NCBI GenBank assembly: GCA_014190475.1 | Contig: BJGL01000014.1 | Location: 1-38,761 of the forward strand | Source of the DNA: Bacteroidota bacterium | Lineage (GTDB): Bacteria; Bacteroidota; Bacteroidia; Chitinophagales; Chitinophagaceae | DNA length: 38,761 bases | Direction of reading: 5' to 3' | Part shown: positions 14,750 through 23,867 of the stretch, one piece after another | How the letters are laid out: every line of letters begins with the position of its first letter | How positions within the stretch are numbered: position 1 is the stretch's first letter | The notes under the pieces: model-generated | What the model was told of the DNA's origin: nothing | What the model saw: only the letters and a program-made list of their open reading frames with translations | Databases searched by the model: none | Translations under genes and position numbers: made by a program

Positions 14750-15580
14750 CTAACGAATAATTGAGCCAGGCACTTGGTCCATATCGGCGAAATCTTGATT
14801 TTCGCCGGCCATTGCCCAAATAAAACTGTAACTGGAAGTTCCACAGCCATAGTGCATACTCCAAGAAGGAGAAATTACAGCTTGCTCATTGGAAATAACT
14901 AAATGCCTTGTTTCCTGTGGTTCACCCATGATGTGGTAAACTTGACTATTGGCTTGTAAGTTGAAGTAAAAGTAAATTTCTGTTCGTCTATCATGCGTAT
15001 GAGGAGGAAATGAGTTCCAAACTGAGCCAGATTTTAAGAGTGTAAGCCCCATAACCAATTGACAGCTTTTAATTCCCTTATCATGTATGTATTTATAAAT
15101 AATACGTTCGTTGGAGTTTTCTGCATTACCCATTGGTGTTGGCAAAGCATTAGCTGAGCGTACCAGACGGGTAGGATAACGGTGATGGGCGGGTGTTGAG
15201 ACCATATAAAAAGCAGCAGGATTTTTAGTTGTATTACTTTCTAAGACAACCTTTTTGGAACCAAGACCTATATAGATGCAGTCTAAAGAATCAAGTAGAT
15301 ACTTTTTACCATCTACAGTGACAACTCCTTTACTACCAACATTAATAATACCAAGTTCCCTACGCTCTAAAAAATAGTCTGCTTTTAATTGATCGCTGGA
15401 TTGCAGTAGCACTTTCTTTGATACTGGCTTGACACCCCCTACCATCACCCGATCATAATGAGTATATATCCACGTCACCTTATTTTTTTGCATGAGGTTT
15501 TGAATCAAAAAATGCTCTCGGAGTTTTGCGGTATTCATACTGCGTACTGCCTCGGGACTCTGCTGGTACCTTACTTGCAT
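14750..15580 (-). CDS. kduI: 5-dehydro-4-deoxy-D-glucuronate isomerase (KduI)
   Basis: Converts 4-deoxy-L-threo-5-hexosulose uronate, the open form of unsaturated uronate released by lyases, into 3-deoxy-D-glycero-2,5-hexodiulosonate in the cytoplasm. At 276 residues it matches the family length. The cupin metal site is visible: FPPHTHDRRTE supplies His194, His196 and Glu201, and a fourth ligand is in PSWSMHYGCGTSSYSFIWAM. FYMVSTPAHHRYPTRL and MGLTLLKSGSVWNSFPPHTH are KduI hallmarks. It ends the 16-kb lyase operon, 31 bp after KduD. Together with KduD, KdgK and Eda encoded in the same island it completes the unsaturated uronate pathway, which is strong evidence that the target glycan contains uronic acid cut by beta-elimination. 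Confidence 0.97.
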   Translation of the reverse strand: MQVRYQQSPEAVRSMNTAKLREHFLIQNLMQKNKVTWIYTHYDRVMVGGVKPVSKKVLLQSSDQLKADYFLERRELGIINVGSKGVVTVDGKKYLLDSLDCIYIGLGSKKVVLESNTTKNPAAFYMVSTPAHHRYPTRLVRSANALPTPMGNAENSNERIIYKYIHDKGIKSCQLVMGLTLLKSGSVWNSFPPHTHDRRTEIYFYFNLQANSQVYHIMGEPQETRHLVISNEQAVISPSWSMHYGCGTSSYSFIWAMAGENQDFADMDQVPGSIIR

Positions 15581-15611
15581 GATTTGTAAATTTTTTTAAT
15601 TTTTAATTAGT

Positions 15612-16382
15612 TTATCGTCCCATCCACCCTCCATCAACAGTTAATATTTCTCCATGAACATAAGAACTGGCATCCGAGGAGAGAAATATAAATGCACCCA
15701 CAAGATCTTCAGGCAATCCCCATCGACCTGCTGGAATGCGTTGTAGAATTGAATTACTACGGATTGAATCTGCTCGTAAAACGGCGGTGTTATCTGTAGC
15801 AATGTAGCCTGGAGCAACCCCATTTACATTGACACCCTTTGAAGCCCACTCGTTAGCTAAAGCCTTGACCAAACTTGCAATTGCCCCTTTACTTGCTGCG
15901 TAACCAGGGACTAAAATTCCTCCTTGAAAACTTAACAAAGAACAAGTAAATATTATTTTTCCAGTGCCACGATCAACCATTTTTTTACCAATTTCTCGGG
16001 CAAGAATAAAAGGACTGTCAAGATTTAGCGACAAAACTTCATCCCACTCCTCATCAGTATGCATGACAGCTGGTGCTCGATTAATAATTCCAGCATTATT
16101 TACTAAGATGTCAGGAACTATTGACATATTTTCGAGTGATGATAGAAATTCATAAAGTTGCTTTCTATCAGACAGATCAGCTTGAAAACCTAAAAAGTTT
16201 TTCCCTGTTGCCCTCACGTGTAATGCAGTTTCACTTTCAGTAAAAGAAGATGACTGCGAAATACCAATAATATCAGCACCGGCATGCGCCAAACCAATGG
16301 CTATTGCCTGACCGATTCCTTTACTGCACCCGGTCACTAATGCAGTTTTACCGTTCAACTTAAATTTGTCCAGTATACTCAT
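15612..16382 (-). CDS. kduD: 2-dehydro-3-deoxy-D-gluconate 5-dehydrogenase (KduD), SDR family
   Basis: NAD(P)H-dependent reductase that turns the KduI product into 2-keto-3-deoxygluconate (KDG). A 256-residue classical short-chain dehydrogenase: LNGKTALVTGCSKGIGQAIA (nucleotide-binding TGxxxGIG), DILVNNAGI, catalytic serine in the IIFTCSLLSF segment, and PGYAASKGAIASL giving the Tyr-x3-Lys pair. VNGVAPGYIATDNT and the end SSYVHGEILTVDGGWMGR are typical of KduD. It sits between the DUF4861 gene and kduI in one leftward unit (42 and 31 bp gaps). SDR sequences are similar to one another, but direct linkage to kduI and the other KDG genes makes this assignment firm. Confidence 0.94.
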   Translation of the reverse strand: MSILDKFKLNGKTALVTGCSKGIGQAIAIGLAHAGADIIGISQSSSFTESETALHVRATGKNFLGFQADLSDRKQLYEFLSSLENMSIVPDILVNNAGIINRAPAVMHTDEEWDEVLSLNLDSPFILAREIGKKMVDRGTGKIIFTCSLLSFQGGILVPGYAASKGAIASLVKALANEWASKGVNVNGVAPGYIATDNTAVLRADSIRSNSILQRIPAGRWGLPEDLVGAFIFLSSDASSYVHGEILTVDGGWMGR

Positions 16383-16423
16383 GTATTAGCAAATTTGCAA
16401 AAGTACTTTCAAATAATTTCATT

Positions 16424-17551
16424 TTATTGATATCGAATTTTAATGCTTGTTTTTCCTCGAGTTTCTTTTGCGAAATTTCTAGTAACCCTTTTCCAAGTAG
16501 TTGCTGTTGTAAAATCTCCCTGTTTATCCCAGGTAGCACCGGTATAATAAACCAATTGCTGAAGCGAATGCATACTACAAATGAACAACTGTTGTGATTG
16601 CGTAGTTTTAAGATCAACATTGTCACTGAAAATAACCCCTACCCCAATGGATCCATTTACAATGCTTGCAGGCTCCCAGTAGGTTGCGATTTTATGATGC
16701 TTGTCAAAGTTAAAATACCCTCCCTCCTTACGTCTCACAATCCCAACCGCCATAGGAACCTTTACCGGGTCTGATGCGTTTAGAGAGACAGTCACTTTAT
16801 TAAATTGATCACCAGCAGACAATTGAATTTCTTTTTCGAGCATTACTGCAACACCCTTATAACTAAAACTATCATATGTTAGTGTAAATCGTAATCGCAA
16901 AGGCCCATGCTCTAAGATTTTCCAATGGGTATAGTTGCCTGGATAAAATACTGTATCAGCGATATAAGGCGCAATATTACCAGCACCCATGGTCAGACCT
17001 ACGGAATAAAAATCAAGCCCCTCCCCATGATCCTTGTGGTAGTCATTTTTTTTATACCAATCATTGATGACCAACTGATTGGTGCGCTTTGCCCACACAT
17101 CTATCCCATGTGCATTTTCATTGGTGAACTGCAGTGCCTTACCATACATTCTAAAAGCAATTCTATCATTCTCCCAGGCAAAATCATCTTTTCGCTCAGG
17201 AACATAACGACCATACACAAGCGAGGGGTAGTTTTTTCGAGTACGCTTTACGACCTTGAGGATGGTATTACTTTTTGCAGGAACAGAAACAAAAACAAGT
17301 ACTTTATCAATAGATCCATCTGGAAGACTTTCAAACTGAATAGGAATTTCTTGGCCCGACTTATCTTCCAAGGCGAATAAGGTTGTGTCAATAAGTTTAT
17401 AATAATGCGTAAGTTTTTTCCAAGACAATTCAATAACCTGCCCCTTGATATCCTGAGTACTATGATTTTTTAAAATAATTACACGCTTGCTTTGTTGCGC
17501 AGGAACTACCCCAGCCAACAATAAACCAACTATGATGAATAGATACTTCAT
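16424..17551 (-). CDS. DUF4861-family secreted protein
   Basis: A 375-residue protein with a cleavable signal peptide (MKYLFIIVGLLLAGVVPAQQ), hence periplasmic or surface-located. The body matches the DUF4861 pattern as I recall it: VIILKNHSTQDIKGQVIELSW, QEIPIQFESLPDGSIDKVLV, the conserved AWENDRIAFRMYGKAL, GIDVWAKRTNQLVINDWY, and YHKDHGEGLDFYSVG. Such genes are found in uronate-related PULs, often beside kduI and kduD as here. I cannot name its reaction with confidence. Conserved acidic and aromatic residues suggest an enzyme, and it is one of two secreted unknowns that might process the unsaturated uronyl terminus. It lies 41 bp before kduD and 6 bp after the GH3 gene. Confidence 0.75.
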   Translation of the reverse strand: MKYLFIIVGLLLAGVVPAQQSKRVIILKNHSTQDIKGQVIELSWKKLTHYYKLIDTTLFALEDKSGQEIPIQFESLPDGSIDKVLVFVSVPAKSNTILKVVKRTRKNYPSLVYGRYVPERKDDFAWENDRIAFRMYGKALQFTNENAHGIDVWAKRTNQLVINDWYKKNDYHKDHGEGLDFYSVGLTMGAGNIAPYIADTVFYPGNYTHWKILEHGPLRLRFTLTYDSFSYKGVAVMLEKEIQLSAGDQFNKVTVSLNASDPVKVPMAVGIVRRKEGGYFNFDKHHKIATYWEPASIVNGSIGVGVIFSDNVDLKTTQSQQLFICSMHSLQQLVYYTGATWDKQGDFTTATTWKRVTRNFAKETRGKTSIKIRYQ

Positions 17552-17557
17552 TATGAA

Positions 17558-19702
17558 TTAATTGGGAATAGTGAATGAAATCTGCATTCTTTCATCTAGC
17601 GAATTAGAACCTATGATCAAACTATAATCCCCAGGGAATAGTTGCCACTGATGTGTAGCACTATTCCACTTTTTAAGTTGTTTTAAGGGAATCTTACATG
17701 TTAATTGTTGAGATTGTCCAGGTTGCAGACTCACCCGCTTAAAATATTTTAACTCACGATAGGGCATACGTTCAATTAGCGGATACCTCGCATACACTTG
17801 AACCACCTCATCTCCTTTTCGAGATCCAGTATTACGAACAGCAATGCTGAACACAATTGTATCACTCGCTATATCGATCTTTAAGGAACGATCAATAAGC
17901 CGATAATCAAAACTGGCATAGCTTAGTCCGTATCCAAAAGGGTATGCAACAGGTCCCTTGTAATAACGGTAAGTCCTTCCTTGCAAAGAATAGTTATCAA
18001 AGGCAGGAAGATCACTTACCGAACGATAAAAAGTAATGGGTAATCGTCCTCCAGGATCTTCCTTTCCAAACAAAACATCGGCCAAAGCGTTTCCACCTTC
18101 CTCACCAGCATACCAGGTTAATAAGATAGCATCTGCATAAGGTTCAATTGCGTTTATATCAACCGCACTTCCTGAAGTGACAATGGCAACAACAGGTTTT
18201 CCATTTTTTTTAAGTTTTTTTAATAACTCAATATGAGAAGCGGGCAGCCCAAGTGAAGTCCTATCGCCTGAAGCTACCGATAAAAAGGCATCATGTTCTT
18301 CACCTTCCAACAATGGATTTAATCCAACCACTGCTATAGAAATATCACATAAACTCGCCGCCCAAATTCCGCCATAAGATAAACTGTCCTCATCTATACA
18401 ACCCTGCTCAAATTGCACTAGGGTCTCAGGACCCACAGCCCGTACAATCCCCTCTAAAGGAGTCACCAAGTTATCAGAGACGCCATGGTAAGTTCCGAGT
18501 AACGCAGAAGTTGAACTTGCCCTTGGGCCAATCACCATAAGAGATCTGTACTTCTTTTTTTGAAGTGGCAATATTTGTTTGTCATTTTTTAATAGCACAA
18601 AACTTTTGATCGCTGCTTTTTTAGCCAAGGCACGAGATTCGGCGGTATTAACACGCGTTGCAGCTGGTACAGTTGTACGATCAGGATTTTTCACAATGCC
18701 CAGCTTGATCATAGTTTTGAGAACAGGCAACACTGCTTTATCAATATCCAAGGGCGTTAATAATCCTTTTTTCAAAGCCACCGGTGCCTCATTTTGTAAA
18801 AGATCGGAACAATCTAAATTAACTCCTGCCTTTATAGCGGCGGCCGCAGCTTCCGAAGGTCCGGCAACTACTTTATGCCCTTTATAGATATCATCGAGAG
18901 CCCAGCAGTCAGCTACTACATGTCCTTTAAACTTCCATTCCTTTCTGAGAATAGAATCTAACAAGGTATAACTGGCGCAGCAAGGTTCTCCATTGACACG
19001 GTTGTAGGCACACATGAATGCCTCTACACCCGCATCGGCCAATTCTTTAAAGGCGTATAAATACGTTTCACGTAGATCTTTTTCATCTACTTGTGCATCA
19101 AAAAAATGTCGGCTACTCTCCGGACCACTATGCACTGCAAAATGTTTGGCTGCAGCTGCTACTTTTAATCTCGATGGATCGGTTCCTTGCAAACCGCGGA
19201 CAAACGCTTTTCCAATTTGCGCAGTGAGATAGGGATCTTCCCCATAGGTTTCCTGACCACGACCCCAACGTGGATCTCGAAAGATATTAATATTGGGAGA
19301 CCAAAATGTCAATCCCATGTATTGAATACTACTATTATTTTTAAATGCCATTTCATATTTGGCACGGGACTCGGTAGAAACGACGTCGCCGATCGATTGA
19401 ACAACGGATTCATCAAAAGTAGCAGCCATTGCAATGGCTTGCGGGAAAACAGTCGCCTTACCAGCTCTTGCCACTCCATGTAAGGCCTCATTCCACCAAT
19501 TGTATGCAGGTATACCTAACCGAGGAACTGCTTTTGCCTGATACCCTAATAAGCCAATTTTTTCTTCGAGCGTTAATTGTTTAAGAAGTTGTGCAGCCTT
19601 TTTATCTATTGGAGACAATGCAGCGTTTGGCTGTGAGGAGACTTCCTTTGTTGCAATAAATAGCAAGCCGAATGAAAAAAATATGAGGGTCAACTTTTTC
19701 AT
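17558..19702 (-). CDS. GH3-family beta-glycosidase (beta-xylosidase/beta-glucosidase type)
   Basis: Retaining exo-acting glycosidase, 714 residues, with a signal peptide ending near KEVSSQP, so periplasmic. The N-terminal (beta/alpha) domain has LTLEEKIGLLGYQ, IPAYNWWNEALHGVARAG, DPRWGRGQETYGEDPYLT and KHFAVHSGPESSRH. The nucleophile aspartate lies in GHVVADCWALDDI (Asp265). The second alpha/beta domain carries the substrate-proximal GLNPLLEGEEHDAF, with the expected acid/base glutamate. The C-terminal third (YPFGYGLSYASFDYRL onward) is the fibronectin-III-like domain. NWWNEALHGVA is most common in GH3 beta-xylosidases and related beta-glucosidases; specificity cannot be fixed. It overlaps the upstream CE7 gene by 4 bp, indicating coupled translation. 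Confidence 0.94.
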   Translation of the reverse strand: MKKLTLIFFSFGLLFIATKEVSSQPNAALSPIDKKAAQLLKQLTLEEKIGLLGYQAKAVPRLGIPAYNWWNEALHGVARAGKATVFPQAIAMAATFDESVVQSIGDVVSTESRAKYEMAFKNNSSIQYMGLTFWSPNINIFRDPRWGRGQETYGEDPYLTAQIGKAFVRGLQGTDPSRLKVAAAAKHFAVHSGPESSRHFFDAQVDEKDLRETYLYAFKELADAGVEAFMCAYNRVNGEPCCASYTLLDSILRKEWKFKGHVVADCWALDDIYKGHKVVAGPSEAAAAAIKAGVNLDCSDLLQNEAPVALKKGLLTPLDIDKAVLPVLKTMIKLGIVKNPDRTTVPAATRVNTAESRALAKKAAIKSFVLLKNDKQILPLQKKKYRSLMVIGPRASSTSALLGTYHGVSDNLVTPLEGIVRAVGPETLVQFEQGCIDEDSLSYGGIWAASLCDISIAVVGLNPLLEGEEHDAFLSVASGDRTSLGLPASHIELLKKLKKNGKPVVAIVTSGSAVDINAIEPYADAILLTWYAGEEGGNALADVLFGKEDPGGRLPITFYRSVSDLPAFDNYSLQGRTYRYYKGPVAYPFGYGLSYASFDYRLIDRSLKIDIASDTIVFSIAVRNTGSRKGDEVVQVYARYPLIERMPYRELKYFKRVSLQPGQSQQLTCKIPLKQLKKWNSATHQWQLFPGDYSLIIGSNSLDERMQISFTIPN

Positions 19703-20988
19703 TGGATACCCATTTTAGAAAGCAACCAATCATTCATGGCTTTTTTTTGCTCGGGATAAAACCAATGTCCCGTTTCAGGGTAAAGGAACAGAGACTTAGG
19801 AGCATTAATTACATTATAAGTAGCCTGCATGGATGTAGGAGGACAAGTTTCATCATTGTATCCCCAGGTATAAAACCCAGGAACCGTTAAGCTCTTAGCA
19901 AAATTCAATACATCGTAATAGGAAAGGCTTTGCTTGAAGGACTCTTGAAAAACATGCCAACTATTAGACTTTGAAAACATATGAGGCCAGCCACCGGCTC
20001 TGCCAACTGTATATCCCGTCAAATCACACAGAGCAGGGTGAATGGCTCCCAGGTATTTTACGCGTGGGTCCAAGGAAGCTGTTACAATACTGAGCGCGCC
20101 CCCCTGACTATTCCCACTGACGGCTAAATTTTTACCATCAAACTCTGGAAGGGATACGAGAAGATCATTGGCACGAATACACCCTGCATATACACGCTTA
20201 TAATAGTATTGATCCCTGTCATGCATATTAAAGAAAAAATACCCTTTCAACGAACCCGCTTCCAAATCGCGATATACACTTGGATCCTGGATCACGGATA
20301 TACCATGGATACCAATGGTGAAAACAATTATCCCTCTATCTGCCAACTCTAGATCAGGATTGTAGGGCCTAATACCAGCACCCGGCACTTGCAATATGGC
20401 GGGGTATTTACCAGGCTTCTTAGGAACGCAAAGAATACCATATAATCGGGAGGATCCGAGGTTATTGATGCTAACATGAAATACGTTCGTTTGCGCAGAA
20501 CTCCTTTCAGGAAGTAAGGTAAATTTTGCATCCAATGGTAAGGCGGCAAGCTCCTCTTTCATTTTATTCCAAAATGTCAAAAAATCAGTAGGATATCCTA
20601 CTGTCGGTTGTAACCGCTCTGGCTCATATGCTACAGTATGCACTCCCCGATAAGACTTTTGTTTAATCGTAGTTGTGACCACGCAACGAAGAAATCCGGA
20701 CTCTTTTAGCAGTTGAGGACTGGTTTGTAAAACTCCACCCGTTAACTTGAGAGTATCTTTATAATAAGCAGGCATCCGTTCCGGACCTATTTCAACAATC
20801 GCATAGCCTTCACGAATGAATTCTCCTTTCTCCTTGATCGAAATCAAGAAGCTGACCGACTCTCCTACTTTACGATTCCACACATCCCCTTTAGCAGTGA
20901 CCTCCACTTGAACGGCCTGCATGACAGGTTGCGCATAAAGCGTGCCCCAAATAAACAGAATGATGCAAGAGCTAATAAAATTCTTCAT
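19699..20988 (-). CDS. Secreted acetylesterase, acetyl-xylan-esterase/CE7-like alpha/beta hydrolase
   Basis: Likely removes O-acetyl groups from oligosaccharides. It has 429 residues with a signal peptide (WGTLYAQP), an N-terminal beta domain (about 25-125) and then the alpha/beta hydrolase core. The core shows YPTDFLTFWNKMKEELAALP, YGILCVPKKPGKYPAILQVPG, the nucleophile elbow SGNSQGGA (Ser294), the acid YTWGYNDETCPPTS, and the histidine PETGHWFYPEQ. These fit the AXE1/cephalosporin-C deacetylase (CE7) family. It lies 5 bp after the GH2 gene, and its stop overlaps the GH3 start. The PUL also has an SGNH-type acetylesterase domain in the giant lyase, so the substrate is probably acetylated at more than one position. 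Confidence 0.9.
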   Translation of the reverse strand: MKNFISSCIILFIWGTLYAQPVMQAVQVEVTAKGDVWNRKVGESVSFLISIKEKGEFIREGYAIVEIGPERMPAYYKDTLKLTGGVLQTSPQLLKESGFLRCVVTTTIKQKSYRGVHTVAYEPERLQPTVGYPTDFLTFWNKMKEELAALPLDAKFTLLPERSSAQTNVFHVSINNLGSSRLYGILCVPKKPGKYPAILQVPGAGIRPYNPDLELADRGIIVFTIGIHGISVIQDPSVYRDLEAGSLKGYFFFNMHDRDQYYYKRVYAGCIRANDLLVSLPEFDGKNLAVSGNSQGGALSIVTASLDPRVKYLGAIHPALCDLTGYTVGRAGGWPHMFSKSNSWHVFQESFKQSLSYYDVLNFAKSLTVPGFYTWGYNDETCPPTSMQATYNVINAPKSLFLYPETGHWFYPEQKKAMNDWLLSKMGIQ

Positions 20989-20993
20989 CGTCT

Positions 20994-23867
20994 TTATTTT
21001 ATGGGATATTTTTTTAGTGATGAGTTATACCCCTCTGACTGTAATGAGACAGGTACTTTTTGCGTAGAGTACTTAACGGTTATTATTTTTTCTTCCCCAG
21101 GCATCAAACTAAAGTATCCATCACTGAAGTGAGCAGGAAGAATTGCCTGTCCTGTACCTTCCAACAAATTCAATTTTATTCCTATAACGGGTGTCTTGCT
21201 CTTGTTAGATATTTTCCAGGATTGATTGTTTGGAACCGAAGACATCAAGCTTGCGGTTAATTCAACAGACGGAAGAGCATTAAACGCTTTAAAATCGCGA
21301 GCCCCGGAACCATTTCTCCAATAATCATTGGTAGAGATAATTCTTCCTTTCGAATCAACCAAAGATAATCGTACCAGGTATACCGGCACCACTATATTGT
21401 TACTGATGGGGTCTAGGGAAAGTTGCTCCCGGCTGTTGGGTTTCAACTCGACAGTAGTGGTAGCAGTGGCTATTTTTTTGCCGCTCAAATCATAAATTAT
21501 ATAACTCGCCTTTAAGCCAGTTAACTTTTCTCTACCACTATTAGTTACAATAATTTTATTATCGTGGCGATTTAATTGGATATGAACTGATTCACAAGCT
21601 TTTTTAGCACCAAAATATGAACCATGCGTCTCTGCATCCCAGGAATACGTTTGCCAGATCATACTGGGCCAAGCAGGATGCGACATCCATAGTAGAACTC
21701 CACTAGCATTTTGCCACATTTTATTATTCCATCCTTCAAATATGGCACGGTGAGATTCGTAATTAACCAACTGCACCTTACGCGAAAAATCATCAAGATT
21801 ACCAGAACTACCAAATAGACTATCCACCGTTGTAAGATACCCTTGCAAATTTTGATTATTGCTATGCAGGTCATGATAGTGCCAGGCATCATTGATAGGC
21901 CAATGATCCTCTGGTTTTATGAACTTACGTATGGTTGTAGCAGTTGGAATCGAAAATGTCCCTATTTCTGTACTAAATCCTTCGGCATATTTTGTAAAGT
22001 AGAGAGACAGATCCGGAATGAAATGCCAATCTCCACTTTGCCTTAAGTTAATTTCACGGGAATTCCCAATATAATGTCTAGTTCCGTCTTCTTGCATTAA
22101 TTGTCTATACAATTCATCTTCTATACCAATTGGCGCGTACCCTTCATTTCGAGGGCACCAAATGGCTATTGAAGGATGATTTCTAAAGCGCTTGATGGCG
22201 TCCAGCGAATTTTGAAGAAATAATTCTTGATCGAGTGGATTCAAATTATATCCTTCGGTAGAGATCCAAAAATCATTCCATACCAATAATCCATATTCAT
22301 CGGCCAGATCATAAAAAGATGACTGTGTACTTTCTCCAGTCCAATTTCTTATCATGGTAAAATTGGCCTGTTGATGTAATTGAAAGTATGGCTCAAGTCT
22401 CTCTTTCGATACTCGTTTCATGCCGTCATCCATTCCCCAGTTTCCCCCGCGACAAAAAATACGAATACCATTCACTCTTATTACTAAGTAAGGATTAGTA
22501 GAGTCTTGTAACGTGATCAGTTGCTTAGTATCGACATCTTTTCGGAGGGAAGGAATAAAAATTCTCTTCTCGTATTCACGACGAGCTTGATTATCTAACA
22601 GAGGAACTTTTTCCTCCTGATCAGTTGGGCTATACAAGAAGCGCCAATTTTTTCTAGTTGTTGCATCTGCCATTAATTCGTAGGAGAGTTCTCTAATACC
22701 AAAACGAGTTTTTTGATAATCACTAATTATACCATTATTATTAGCAACCGAAATATGAGCCGTATGTAAATTTTGTTCACCATAGCCATTGGGCCACCAA
22801 AGCCTTGGATTTTTGATTTGCAAGGAAGGGAATTCCCTATTAGTGAATACCACAGGTACCTCCTGGCCAGGTGATACCTCTATTTTTTTCTCCAGTAAGA
22901 TATCATCAATTTTCAATACGACTTTCACCTGCTGTGCCACAGTCTGATGATTTTTTACAGAAGTCTTTACAGTTAAAAATGCGGTAGTGGTATCAGGCAA
23001 GGGCAGATCGGTAATTATCTGAGGATCTCCCAGTGTAATATGGCCTGTAATTTGCAAGCGTACGTCTTGCCAAATCCCCATATTCCTATCGCGAATACCC
23101 GGCACCCAATCCCAACCTTCAGCCGAGATGAAAGTAGGACCATCGAGTGCAAGTTGTCCTCCGTTAGGTCCCATACCAGACAGTAGTGATTGCTCATGTG
23201 GAATACCAGGATTAGGTGGAGGAAGGATCTGTACCAATAAAATATTGGAGCCATTGTGATTCAAGACTGAGGTTACATCAAATGCAGCTCTTTTAAAGGC
23301 CCCGTGCAAAAGACCGATCTTTTTTCCATTAAGATAAAAATTAGCTTTATAGTTAATTCCATCAAAATGCAGCCAGGCCTTTTTCCCCTCCGCAATGACG
23401 GGACTATTGAATTGCAAACGGTACCACCAGATCTGGCGGCAAAGTGAGTCGGGGATATGCATATTATTCAATCCAATATAAGGATCCGGATAAACGCCCT
23501 GATTCACTAGTGTGGTCAATACCGTACCTGGTACTGAAGCATTATACCAATGGTTCGTATTGTAATTAGCCTCCATGGGAGATCCATTTCCAAGCATCAC
23601 CATCTCATTGCTTGCTAACTCCCACCCTTGATTGAGAAGATAGCGATCATTCTCAAGCAGTACGGGATTACTATTTACTTTTACTTTAGCAACAGCAAAT
23701 GGCTCATCGATAGCCCCCTTGGAATGAGGAAGCATACTGTCGGGAAGTGGTTTCAGCAACCCGTAGTTCTGACGATATTGCGCATTCAGATCATTCGATA
23801 GAAGTGCTGAAACTACTAAAGGAGCCACCACTAACAACCACTTATTTTTCATTCGGAATTTATTCAT
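20994..23867 (-). CDS. GH2-family exo-beta-glycosidase (mannosidase/glucosaminidase-like)
   Basis: A 957-residue secreted glycosidase with a signal peptide; the ATG at 23852 is an alternative that starts directly at MKNKWLLVVAPLVVS and avoids the 8-bp overlap with the upstream gene. The N-terminal sugar-binding jelly roll (about 60-240, LHFDGINYKANFYLNGKKIG) is followed by immunoglobulin-like and TIM-barrel domains. The barrel carries GNWGMDDGMKR, NFTMIRNWTGESTQSSFYDL, the acid/base in HPSIAIWCPRNEGYAP (Glu575) and the nucleophile in AEGFSTEIGTFSIPT (Glu634). C-terminal beta domains follow. Sequence flavour is closer to exo-beta-glucosaminidases and beta-mannosidases than to LacZ, so a beta-mannoside, glucosaminide or related glycoside is plausible. 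It is part of the lyase operon. Confidence 0.92.
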   Translation of the reverse strand: MNKFRMKNKWLLVVAPLVVSALLSNDLNAQYRQNYGLLKPLPDSMLPHSKGAIDEPFAVAKVKVNSNPVLLENDRYLLNQGWELASNEMVMLGNGSPMEANYNTNHWYNASVPGTVLTTLVNQGVYPDPYIGLNNMHIPDSLCRQIWWYRLQFNSPVIAEGKKAWLHFDGINYKANFYLNGKKIGLLHGAFKRAAFDVTSVLNHNGSNILLVQILPPPNPGIPHEQSLLSGMGPNGGQLALDGPTFISAEGWDWVPGIRDRNMGIWQDVRLQITGHITLGDPQIITDLPLPDTTTAFLTVKTSVKNHQTVAQQVKVVLKIDDILLEKKIEVSPGQEVPVVFTNREFPSLQIKNPRLWWPNGYGEQNLHTAHISVANNNGIISDYQKTRFGIRELSYELMADATTRKNWRFLYSPTDQEEKVPLLDNQARREYEKRIFIPSLRKDVDTKQLITLQDSTNPYLVIRVNGIRIFCRGGNWGMDDGMKRVSKERLEPYFQLHQQANFTMIRNWTGESTQSSFYDLADEYGLLVWNDFWISTEGYNLNPLDQELFLQNSLDAIKRFRNHPSIAIWCPRNEGYAPIGIEDELYRQLMQEDGTRHYIGNSREINLRQSGDWHFIPDLSLYFTKYAEGFSTEIGTFSIPTATTIRKFIKPEDHWPINDAWHYHDLHSNNQNLQGYLTTVDSLFGSSGNLDDFSRKVQLVNYESHRAIFEGWNNKMWQNASGVLLWMSHPAWPSMIWQTYSWDAETHGSYFGAKKACESVHIQLNRHDNKIIVTNSGREKLTGLKASYIIYDLSGKKIATATTTVELKPNSREQLSLDPISNNIVVPVYLVRLSLVDSKGRIISTNDYWRNGSGARDFKAFNALPSVELTASLMSSVPNNQSWKISNKSKTPVIGIKLNLLEGTGQAILPAHFSDGYFSLMPGEEKIITVKYSTQKVPVSLQSEGYNSSLKKYPIK

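Noticed and set aside
16925-17380. Plus-strand open frame opposite the DUF4861 gene (151 codons)
   Set aside because: Antisense shadow of a signal-peptide-bearing conserved protein, without domain features of its own.
19699-20988. Xylan as the substrate, from the acetyl-xylan-esterase and GH3 family labels
   Set aside because: There is no GH10, GH43, GH67 or GH115 enzyme and the operon centres on lyases and Kdu enzymes, so these family labels do not fix the polymer.
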